A stretch of 64,000 nucleotides of DNA, from positions 60,108,851-60,172,850 of the forward strand of contig NC_092796.1 in assembly GCF_918797505.1 (NCBI RefSeq), given 5' to 3'. Shown here piece after piece: positions 45,301-57,300 of this stretch. The notes under the pieces are model-generated. The model was given only the letters and a program-made list of their open reading frames with translations, was not told where the DNA came from and did not search any database. A program made the translations under genes and the position numbers. Each line of letters begins with the position of its first letter. Position 1 is the stretch's first letter. Source of the stretch: Bemisia tabaci. Taxonomy: Eukaryota; Arthropoda; Insecta; Hemiptera; Aleyrodidae.

Positions 45301-48300
45301 GGCGGAGATTTTCAAACACCGCAAACGAGTTATGTGATTGCCGATTTACACCGTCGATATGTTCATGTGTATACACTGTACGGATATGATGAGATGAAAA
45401 CCAAAACGGGAGCCTAGGAAACGCTCCAATGCCAAATTAAACATTTTTCAGTAACAGATGCAGTCAAAATTGAAAGTCCTCTTTAACTAGTTACCTCGTG
45501 CGCCTTCAATCTTGTAGGATACTGTGCAACGCCTCTGACGCGAAATAGTTGCTTGAAGCGTTGCGGCGCGGCAGGCAACCAGCGTGACTCGCGCATAGGC
45601 GCCTACAAACCTAACGGGATACTTCACACGTCGCGCAATGCGTGAAGTATCCCGTTAGGTTTGTAGGCGCCCGTGCGCGTTCTGCGCTGCTATCACGCCG
45701 CTCCGCTCTGTGTTAGGCTCTAATATTTAAACTCGCGGAGTCAGCGTTTTTCAACTCATGATTTTGAAATGTTTGCACTCTCTGCATTGATTATTCCCTT
45801 TTAAACTGATGCAAAAGAAATATGTACTACTGGAAAATATAATGTGTTTTTTGTAAATATAATAATTGTTCCGTGTCAAAAATGATTTCCAAAGCATTCA
45901 AATTCATTCTTTTATGTTTTGGGCTTTTACTGTGCTGCATCGTGGTGTAAGCGCAACTAAACGCTCAAAATTGGACGTATTTGACTCAAGAAGGTCGATG
46001 TACAAATAAGTTAAAACCAAAAAATTGCGTGCTTCTTTGTTTTTTTCCTCTTTTATTAATTTTTGTATAGTTTCTTTCATCACAACTACGGCTCATTGAG
46101 ATTCATATCGATGCCATTGCTTGGAAAAGGTTTTACAAATATTTACCACGTTTTAAAAATGTAAATGTTTTTAAAATGAAGTAATCAATTTCATTAAAAA
46201 AAAAGAATGTGCATTTAAGGCATATTTTATATCGGAAATTTCAAGGATAGAAATGAAACCAAGTATTTACCAAAGGCAATTTGAAAAGATGAATCAAAAG
46301 AAGAAATTAACATTTAATTTAAAATATGAGTTACGATAACAACACCTCATTCTCTCTTAATTTTCTCATTTCGATATTGTCAATATAATTTTACACACGG
46401 ACTAGAATATGACGCTTGAATTTGATTTTAGTGGACTTTACATTTGTGGACTTAACTTAGTGGACGTTTAAGTAATGGACTTAACAATAGTGTGGGCTTT
46501 AGAACTGTGGACGTAAAAATTGTGGACGAAAAGTCTGTGGACGTAAAAAAAAGTGGACATAAAGTCCGTGTACCCCTGAATGTAGCACCCGGAGTAGTCG
46601 AAGTTACGGCTCCAGCACCCGGAACTTTCGGCCTCTGAGCCCGGAACGGACGGTATGTCTATATCGCCCATAACTTTTTTTCTGTGCGGAATTATTGAGG
46701 ACAAATCGGTACGCTTGATCGATAAATCTTAAAATGATTTTTATCAATCCGTAATCAATCAGTATCGTCTCGAAATGTTAGAAATTTCCTGAAAATTGAT
46801 GATGAAAATCCCCAGAGATCAGGGAAAACGAGTTGGAAACTTATGTGGTCATTCCGTAAATTTTTTCGTGATCGCGTCGCGACCAAGTCTCGCCGTTTTT
46901 TTTTTTATCTCGACGGCTGTGTCATTTTCCACCTTCATGCTTCAGCGCTTTGTTTTTGAAAGGGCGTAAGTGCCACCGGGCAGCTCGTTGTCACTGCGAC
47001 ATTAGACGATGAAAGTCCCGCGTTTTTCAAGGATCTCCGGCCAAGCTTTTGTTAGCCCTCTTCTAAAACGAAACCGAAGCTGACAAATTGTTAGCTTTTT
47101 GGTTTTTTTTTTTTCTTATACCGTATATGCTCTTCGAAACTGAATCAATGTACCTATTTTCCTTTCCCTTATTTGGACCGCGTTTAGCCGAAAGGAACCA
47201 AGCCACATCAGCAATTGCCAAATTTAATCGGGCAATTTACTTTTTTATAAGAGAACGTTGGTGCGGATTCCTTTGAAAATTCCAAAGAATTTGCTTTGGA
47301 CTATGCAGAAAATTCACTGACATTTGCACCAAAATTCGCACAACCGTTTTTATGTAAAAAATTAACTTGCCCAATTATATTTGGCAATTGCGGATGTGGC
47401 TTGGTTCCTTCTGCTTAACGCGCTCCAATTTTCCTCAGTCATGTTTTATTACAATACTTACTAATGAATCCCTTTCTTTTCTTTCAGTGACGTATCATCT
47501 GACATGACAATGCCATATCACAGAAGTAGCGTGCATTCAAATGGGTACTCCACAGGTATGTTTCTAAGGACTTTATAAAACTATATTAATAAGAAACCAT
47601 GTAAAGCTAAATTAAATTAGCTTCTTGTAAAATTTGTTTCTTTCTTCTTGTGAAATTAGTTAGTCTCGTAAAAAGTTTATCCGCCTTCCTATCGATTTCA
47701 ATTCTTCTTTTCCAAGGAAATTAGTCTATTATTACGGGAAAGTTTGCAACGTCCAAACGCACATTCGGCGTTTCTCCTGTGCAAGGCAGTATTGTAAATT
47801 ACAAATCATAAAGAGGAAGCCTTCATTAGCTCTGTAACCCATCTCTTCTTCATTATAAATTCGTATCAAGTGCAGAATTTCACATAATCACGCAGAAGAA
47901 TTTGATTAAGTAGGTAAACTGGAGGTATTTGAATGTCTTCCGAGTCTTTTGTCTCTCCACCGCCCTCAAATAATTTTTATCAACTTTTTTATCCTCCTAC
48001 AATTTTTCTGTTTTGATCAGTTGCATGCTACTCAGGTGTCTTGTATTTTTCTTTCTTTTGTTGTGCTAAGTTACTAATTTTTGTTGCAATTTTTGTATCA
48101 CAGATGGACAGCAAAGTGGGGCTGATGAAAGTCCCACTTATATCATGGAACACTTGGCAACTTTCTCCGTATCGAAAGATACAGGGATTGTGTACCCAGC
48201 CGATGGAATGCGACGCCTCCTGCAGCTAGAAAAAGCCAATGGAATTTGGTCTCAAAAAATGCAACTACGCCTGGAGCGGTCATGGGTGCTAATCATTGAC

Positions 48301-51300
48301 CATGAAACCGGTGTAAGAGCCTCTTAAATGTATTTTTGACCCTATCCTGGTGAATGGAAGTGTGCTCAGTTCACTTTTGGAGCACAAAATCAATCAGTAT
48401 CTGCACAAGAGCTTACAATTTATCCAAACTGGATTATATCTGATATTAGAACTTGGAACTTAAGTTGAAAGCAGGCTCCTATTGTCTGTTATGTGTTTCA
48501 AATTTTGCGAGCCAATGTTACGACGACTGGGTTGGATTGGGTTCATACTTACAGGGGTGGAAAAAAAATAATCAGAGTGCACAATCGTACGAAAAGATTC
48601 TGAAGAAATAGAGCTAGCTAAAGTTGTGTCTTCATGATTTCATCGAGCTTCTCAGTAATGGGAAGGGAATGATTCATAACCCGGTTCTTCTTTTAAAATT
48701 ACATTGGTTAAATCACACCATCTGACATTGTTTTTTTCTTTCCAAGGCTCTATAGTATTGTCCTACTGTTTCAGTGTGTCATGGAGAAATTCCCTGTTTC
48801 TTTAATTCAAGAGCCAACTGCTTTCATGAGCCATGATCCAATGGAAATGTACAATAATATTCTTGTGTTTATTGTTGGGGAGGAAAGACAACCAGGACTT
48901 CACTCCGAAATGCATATTTTTCAGGTATGTTCCATCTACCCTGATATTGATTGTCGCAATGCAATGTTTGGTGTTGGCTTCTGAGAGAGGCAAACTGAAA
49001 CACTTTTAATGGCAACCAAAACGTGAGCAAGTAGGGAAGCAAATCATGTGGCTGGCAGTGCCCACAGTGAAACTCTTATTATCATCCAGTTGTCAAAAAA
49101 ATATGTTTTTTCCATGCAATAAATTAGTTGGATTGAATTAATGCTTTTAAAATCGGACCAAAACACATTGCAACTGAAGTATTTCCGATGAAGTTATATA
49201 CGCATTTTATTTGATCAATTTTCATTCAATTTTAATAAATTTATTTGCAAAATTTGTGAAATAGGGCTCTCTCAGTACATCCTCCAGCTTTTCAAGCATT
49301 CACATGAACATGCATTCATGTTCTGTAATGTGCCACTCATCACTCATTTCTGAGACCCTCTTCACACCCCCTTCTACTGAAGAAATCATTGCAATTTTTT
49401 TCCTTCTTCAAAATTTTTTAGAAATAACAGCTTCTTGAAAGCTGGACAAGATTATTTTCTAGATAAATTTCCATTGTGAGTGGTGAAAATTTGAGAGGGA
49501 AGAAAAGAGACCCTCAAGAAGTTTCCAAAAAGCCAAAGTTGTCACGTAGATTTTTCTTGAACCTCTAAACCTTTTTGGACATAAAGTGATAATGAGTATT
49601 CTTATTCCTTAAATCCTCTTAAATCCTCCAATATACATGCTCTATAAGCAAAATTATGTAAGATTGCCTGTATGCTTCATTTGATACATTAAAAAGGTAT
49701 CCTAACTGCTCAGCAAAAGACTCCGTATACCAATTGGCGCTCTCTTTTCGCCAGTCCATCAGGAAAATTTCAAATCCAGTTCTCAGCCCTGATTTTATTT
49801 TATCTTAGGTACAAGCATCGAATTTATTAATGGCCTCTATAACTTCTTGTTTGAAGTATGACGGTTTAAAATGATAATGAAAGAAGACCTACAAACGATT
49901 TGTGTCAAAATTTGTAACCCAGCAAGCCCAAACTGAAATGAAGGATTGTGGGCCTTTCTTTATCACCAATTGACTGAAGCATTTTGATTTCTAATTTATT
50001 TGGTGTTTCGTTTACTCCAAAATTAGTTTCATGTTTGAATTCCTTTGCAGTGCCAAAGTATTTCAGCTCAAGAACTGGTGGAGGACTTAAAATCATTACG
50101 AATAGGAAAAGTGCCAAGCGGACGTCGTTCAAGACATATACCGCCCCCTCCTCCAACACCACCTCCAGACCCACCCACCAATGGAATCAATGTTAAAGAG
50201 CAAGTTTCAGTATTCAACGCAGTCGCTCATCGTAAGTATTTTTACTCTAATTGTAATCAGGAAATCAAATTATTGGGGAATCAAGTGCACAGTTTATTTT
50301 CAAAATCTGATATGAATCATTTTACATTGTTTCAAGATCTAGTTAACAAGTGAGAAAAACAGTAGCTGAATGATTTTAATCTTATAAGTATTTTAAATCC
50401 TAATGTATTTTGAAAAAATAATTTTTTTTTTTTTTTTTCAAAAAATCTTGTTTGGTCCCAAATCTGTGCCCTAGAGCTATTTTTACTTGAAAGTTACTGA
50501 CACTGCAAAAATCCATTCTAGGCCTTGAAATCTTCAATAAGTCCTACAACAACACAGAAGATGGATCAAAATTTCTGCACAAAAAGTTATTACATTCTGG
50601 GTGGAGGTGTTAAAAAATTAGTGGCAGCAGAGTAGACTTAGAACACACCCTGTATTCTAAGAGCTGGAATAATTAGCTATTTAATCTTGTGGCAGAGTTT
50701 TTGCACAGGGATCTGTGGTACAGGCATGAGGGAGGGAAGAAGGAGGAGTGTGGTGGGAAATGCTTCCATTACCTGTTACCTATGTTACAGTGTGGGAGGT
50801 GATGTGGCTTAGCACTTTCACCTAGACAATCTAATGACCTCGATGTAGTGCATCTACAGGTACCAAGGAAATAATTTTCTTTCAGTCTTTGCCTGGAGTC
50901 AGGTGAGCTTAGCCTGCTTCAGTTCTGCAAACTGTTGCCAAGTTTTGACTCATGGGTTTTATCGTTGCAAACTGTAGACGATGTAACTAAATTTTTATAT
51001 CAGAGCAGTTGAGTCTGACCTTGTATTTTATTAATCAGGATACAGCAGGTTTTTTCATTCTTCTTCTTGCAGTTACGCAGTCCAAAAATTTTATAGCTCT
51101 ATTGTTCTCCCAATTTTTTTTATTTATTTCTTTATTTCTTTTTTTTGTAAAAAAATGAATTTTAGTAGATAATTCTAACAGATATAAGTATCTATCAACA
51201 CGAAAGAACGCATTGGGGGAGGGAGAGGGGGCACTCAGAATACACACACAGCTCTAAATTTTAAACTGCCTAAACCAGGAATCATTTTTGTGCAGTTATT

Positions 51301-54300
51301 AAGAAGGGAAAAAAAAGGTGAATACAAAACATGTTCTTTATCAGTTCAAAATTTAATTGATTGAGCACAAAAAGTAAGTTTTACCTAGAATTTTTTCTCA
51401 AAAAATCCTTCTCACAAGCCCAAGCCTGCATTGTGTCAGAAAAGGGGGGTTGTCAAGTTGAAATTATTATACTCCACTCGCATATACGAGTCTCAATTAT
51501 TTATTTTTTTACGTCCAAATCAAGGAGAAAAATTACTCTTGAATTTCAATATGAGTGTCCAGTATTTGAACTTAGTTTTATGTATTAGTATAACCGATGT
51601 TTCCTAAAATTCCCATTCTTCTCCCTTCTTCTCTCAGAAATTCAGATTCTTGCTTGTTTCACTATGTCTCGCAGGAGAGGTATTCCATGCCCTCTTTTAT
51701 CTTTTTGGATTGATCAAATTTTACAATACCATAAGATCAATTCTTGATTTTAGGAATAAATGCAGTTTTCATTTTTTGCCGGATGTTAATTTTTCATCAG
51801 CTGTAATCAAATGTAACAGTTTCATTACCTTTTATTACTGGGTTTAAATACCTAAATAATTATTTTTTACATGAAACTACTGTCAACCCCCCCTTCCCTT
51901 CCAATAGCTGGGACCCTCGTCAGAAACATAAAATATTGAGATAATTATAAAAAGGTGAACTAAAAATGTATGAAAACGAACATTTGATCAAAACTGTCAA
52001 GTGCAAAATGTGGCAATGTTGGATGATTGCTGTCAGCACTGACTTGGAATTGCTTGAGTGATCAGGAGCCTGGCTCAGCTCAGTCAGTTGTGACTGGCCC
52101 TGCCTGCCTCTTAATAACTCTTGCTCATCTGCCCTCTTCTTTACCCCTTCTTTTTCCCAATCTACTCACACTCTTTCCCTTCTTATTCACTTTCCCACTC
52201 CTCTCCCGCGCACCCTTTCTCACTTTTATTTTGTCGGTAACTCGAGTCAGATGCACTAGAAGCTTAACGGTCAAAGTTTATTCATTATTTGGTTTCCCAG
52301 TGTATCTTTAGGAATTTTGAAATCAGTGTTATTGTGATTCTCACTTAACTTGTTTCATAATGGTCGAAGAGAGTTTTTTATCAACTTTTTTCGTGAACTG
52401 TAGAATGTTTTGTTTCTATTTGCTTTTCATGTGATCTCTCAAAAATAGCACCCAATGTGCGTGGTTCTTTGACGGTTTTCCACTGATTTTGATTCGAAGT
52501 TCGTAATTTTGTGCACATTTTCACTGCCGGAATACATTATCTTTCTATCGAATGAATAGTTCCAACAGCGGTGGAAAAGACACATGTCTGGATTTAACAA
52601 ACGAAACAGTATACGCCTACAAGAAAAGATACATTTGTTGAAATTCTTGCCTGAAACTTTAATGTATTACTCCACGAGCTGTGTGAAACTTTGTCAGTTG
52701 CTTTACACTGATAAGTGTGTTTCTTGACTTTTTACCATGTGTGTTCAAAGTGATTCATTTTTTAAATGCAAGTAAATATTTTGTCGTTCTCAGATGTTGC
52801 AACTATTAAAGTATTTTTAATTTACTAATTGTCTGAAAATAAAGCTAGTAACTCAGCCAAGTTATAAATGGCATGCATAGTCTTCTTTTCTGCACCTCGT
52901 GTATGATATCGTTTTAATTTTGTGATACTGGTAGTACTGGTACTATCAAAACTTTTCTTTTGTATCTTAAAAAACATGGTTCCCCATGAATAATATTTCA
53001 CTCACTGAAATCATAAAAGATGGTTAGCAGAGGAAAATATTTCAATGGATATTACCATTACTTTGGTAAGTTGTCGATCAGTTTGCAAATATTAGTTTCT
53101 TTCTTTACTTCGTTAACAGTTTGAATGAGTTGAAATATACTTTGGCAAAACTAATTAAGTAAAAGAGAATTCCACCCCTGCTTCTATGATAAGATCCTGT
53201 AATAATGTACTATGCAATCAATCATTTTTTTCTCTCTGTCTCTATTTACTACCGGATACAGGCTTTTGTAGTGTGTACATAATGATTTAGAAGTTATAAT
53301 TTACTTTTTAAAGTTAGCTTAAACCCTTTTTTCTTTATGAAAGAGGGAGAGGAGAGGGGAGATTGGTAAGATCATTTTAGAATTAATTTTGAACAACAAG
53401 GTATTAACTCAAGATTTTGTAGAATTGTTGCCAGCAATTTGATTTATGGCGCATGCGTCTAAACCTTTTTGCTCCAAAGTTTCCTATTTACTCTTGCATC
53501 ATCTATAAGAAAGGGACCTGACTTGTCTTCCCTTACCAAATTAGAATTACTTGAATGGAATGAAGGACTTGAACTTTCCTCAGTGGAGTCCATCCATCAG
53601 GTTCACGCTCCAACGGTCTCAGAACCTAGTGGTGCATGGCCTCCTGCAGGTCGAGTGTCAAGAGTCGGTGTAGATGCTGCTCAAGTTTAAAAGCCAGTCA
53701 ACTAAGAAGGTGAACCAGGGGAGCGTAGACCAATAAGCATTACATTCAATAAGTGGATGCCTCTCAACTGCAGGTGGAAGAAGAGAAGTAATAATTACAA
53801 AAACACCAGTCACTGACTTCTTTTTCTCATTGCTTTAATAGCACTTTACCTGCAACAAGCAGAACTGGGATTCCTGAATATATTATCATCATCATTTTTT
53901 GTTTTTTGAATATAACTTAGATCAACGCTCCCTCTTTGTCCGTTCAAATTTTTGAACTCACCATCATTTCTTTATCCTCTTTCATCAAGCATTTATACTT
54001 TTTGATAAAGGAATCTCATGGATTATTTTTAATTGGAGAAGAATGTGAACCATTTCTGCTATGGCTATGTCAAATTATAGAGAACATTTTCATGGAACCA
54101 CAAGGTTTTTTTAACTCTTTTTTTTTTTTTTTTCTAATGGTACAGAAAAGTTCATTGCAAAGTTATAGCATACTGCAACCGGCTACGTCTCAAATGCTTG
54201 ACTGAAAAGGAGGTATCTGTTCAATCCAAGGCCCCAATGAAAGGTAAATTTAAGAGAAAGTTGATTATCTCTAGGGAGCAGTCTGTGGAGCCATGAAAGC

Positions 54301-57300
54301 AGAACAGAGGCTCAAAGAATGTGTTCATGGCAGCAAATTTTTTGACACATGTAACATAAATTTTCTCGACAAAATGATTCTCTATCATCTTACTGTTTTT
54401 GTTGAACCTGCATACCTCTCTTTCCTTATAAGCTGAGTTTTCAATTTTTTGTGTTGCAGATAGTGGTGGAACCAGTGGAAGTGGTGAAGGTTATTCTCGG
54501 GATGATGAGACAAGCTCAACTTCGAGTGAAAAGTACGAACGAGATGTTACAATTCTAAATCATTGTTTTGACGATATAGAAAAATTCATCGCGAGGTTAC
54601 AGCATGCTGCAGCTGCTTCTCGAGAGCTTGACCGGAGAAGGAGGTAAGCCAAAGCTTTGTTGAAAGGTAAATCTAAAAGAATGTTCAATGTCTCCAGTGA
54701 GTAGTTTACAGGGTCATGGAATGAGAGTGATTTCAAGGAATGTGCTCATTGCTTGTAAAGTTAGTGATGAAGAGTTCAGGGAGTGAAACTCCCCGTTCAG
54801 CTATGAAAGACCTGCACCGTTAAGTATTGATATTATTTTGAAGATCAGGGAAGGAAGGTTCCTTATCCTGTTGCAAGGGGGCATTTCTAGACCTTCAGCA
54901 TTGAGAAAGAATTGAATCAGCGAGAATGAAAACGCAACAACTCGGAAAATTGAAAATGTGTAGGAAACAATAAATAGCACAGTAGGTGAAGAAGTGAGTA
55001 TAAGAAAAAGCTTTTGGTGCTTCTGCTTTGAGAACTCCTGATCGCTATTTCTAACTTTCCTTTTGCGTCCGAATATGTCTACTCATAAGCCAAACTACAC
55101 TCTAAAAAAAGAAAATCGAAAAAACATGAATTGGTTGACTGTTGGATGACTGTTTTCATTATCAAGTAATTGAAGATGGTGGCCAAATAAGTTTTAGCAG
55201 TCATCATAATGACGTACACTGCCCTCTACTTTTTCTTTATGACCTCTAAAAGCCCCCATCACATCTGCTCTTGAAGCTTAGCACTAATAGTTTGACATCT
55301 GCTTGAGAGACAACCCGCGCCAATTAAGTTGAACAATAAGTTTCATTCTTAAGTCTCGCTTTTGCATTACCTATTTTCTGGGGTCACCCTATCTTAACTC
55401 GCATTGAAACACTCCATGTAACCAGTAAAGACATTTTGTCGACCAGGAGTCTACGTTCTCCAAACTAATTATCACTTCTTTTAACCTTTTTTAGAATTAT
55501 CTTTCACCAACTCTTTTTCTCAATTTTCAGAAGCCGAAAATCAAAAAAGAAAGATTTAGGGGATGGAATGTTGACGATGAGGGCCAAGCCTCCGCCAGAG
55601 ATCGAATTTGTGGATATCTTTCAAAAATTTAAATTATCTTTCAATTTGTTGGTAAGTTAGACAAAATTTCTTGTTTTATTTCATAATTCTTTTACCTAGC
55701 TCCTGTTAACTTTTGTTCATCATTAATCATAAGAACTTGTGCAGGGTTACGAACTCATAAAATGTCAGGGAAAACCTAGAAAAGTCTAGGAATTTTGTCC
55801 AACCCTGAGTAGTCAGGAAACTTTATTGTGGAACTAAGAAATATTATCTGCTAGCCAGAACATTGCATTTTTTCGATTTCAAGAAACTAGGCATTTAAAA
55901 TTTTTTGTCAAAAACTGTTTATGAGTGATCATGCCTTATTAAACATTGAAAAGTCCAGGACTTTCATATTCAAAATCATTGTAAAGTCAGGGAAAAGTTA
56001 TGAAATTTTGAAATCCAATAAAACTGGTCACAGAGTAAGTATTAGGACTTGTTATTTACTCATGTCACTCGCAATTATGTAAGATTCTGAGTCAATTACC
56101 TAAATTTTCAATGGTTCTTTTCGCAGCATTAGTCGACTGGTGTAAATTTCTTTTTATCATCATGCTAAATAAAAAAGAAACTTTCTTCTATTTCTTTATC
56201 TTTTGTTTTTAGGCAAAACTGAAAGCGCACATTCACGACCCGAATGCACCAGAGCTAGTTCATTTTCTTTTCACCCCATTAGCCTTGATTGTAGATGCAT
56301 CACACGATACACATTATGGACCAAATCTACCTGCCAAAGTTGTGTCGCCACTGCTCACACGAGAGGCAGTCAATCTTCTAATGAATTGTGTGACCAGTAA
56401 AGAAACGGAGCTGTGGCACTCCCTTGGGGATGCATGGCTCATACCAAGGTAAATCCATTCTATACATTTTTTTTTATTAAATATCAACTCTTTGGAGCAG
56501 AATAAATCATCCCTCTATTGTGTTGTAACGGCTACCGCTCTTTGAAGGACACTTATTGTATCCATTTTTCAATGCCAAAGTTCTCTCTTCTATCAATCAA
56601 GTGCTAAAAATTTAAGCAAAGAGAAACATGGCAACACTATCAGCTTTATCACTGGTCCTCTGTAATTTTACCATAGGTTATTTCTTCCATACATAGGGAG
56701 CGTTCATAAATTACGCAACTAACGTTTTCGGCATATTTGACCCCCCCCCCCCCTTGTAACGCTCCTGTGATGTAGGTCCCTATCCTCAAGTACTTAAAAA
56801 CATGAGAATGTAACGCTCTCCTCAACCCCCCTCACACTCATTAACAATAACACTCATAAACCCCCATTAACACTCTAATTGTACATTTCGGCTGAGTGGG
56901 CATCATTAACATCAATAAAATCTTCATAATTTTACAAAAAGGAAAGCAGAAAATAGCAGCAATCCCCTCACCAAAGCTTTCACCTAAATGAATGCGGAAA
57001 CCTATTTGCTTATGTCATTGCTATCTTTCGCAGAGATCAATACAAAGGTCCAGTGACCCCGTATCACCCAGTATTCTTAGACGGCTGGTCTCCCGATTAT
57101 CCATTATCGGACGAACGAGAGCAGATGGGAGTGTCTTTAGGCTCTGCAGCTGCTTCAGAAGCAAAAAGACAAAGAGCTGAAGAAATCAGAGCTGCTCAAC
57201 ATGAGGTACAGTCGCTTTTAAATTATTGCATGAATTGTTGATCCTTACTTTTGTCATTATGATACGTTTCTACGGATCTGACATCTAGAATAATTACTGA

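Larger units (their letters stand above)
44580..46688. mobile_element. Element M: 2.1-kb inverted-repeat element with phased GTCCAC boxes
   Basis: Ends CGCACTGAAAAAGAAAC and TTTTTTTCTGTGCG, then GACATACCGTCCG, TCCGGGC and AGAGGCCGA in each arm. Inside this, each arm carries eight or nine boxes GTCCAC (left, 44693-44813) or GTGGAC (right, 46431-46553) mostly 15-16 bp apart. It encloses element L copy 2 and region K copy 2. No transposase frame and no clear target duplication. Confidence 0.82.

Noticed and set aside
53469..53690. Extra Eps8 exon in intron 5
   Set aside because: No Eps8 similarity, and no acceptor/donor pair fits the phase-1 junction between exons 5 and 6.
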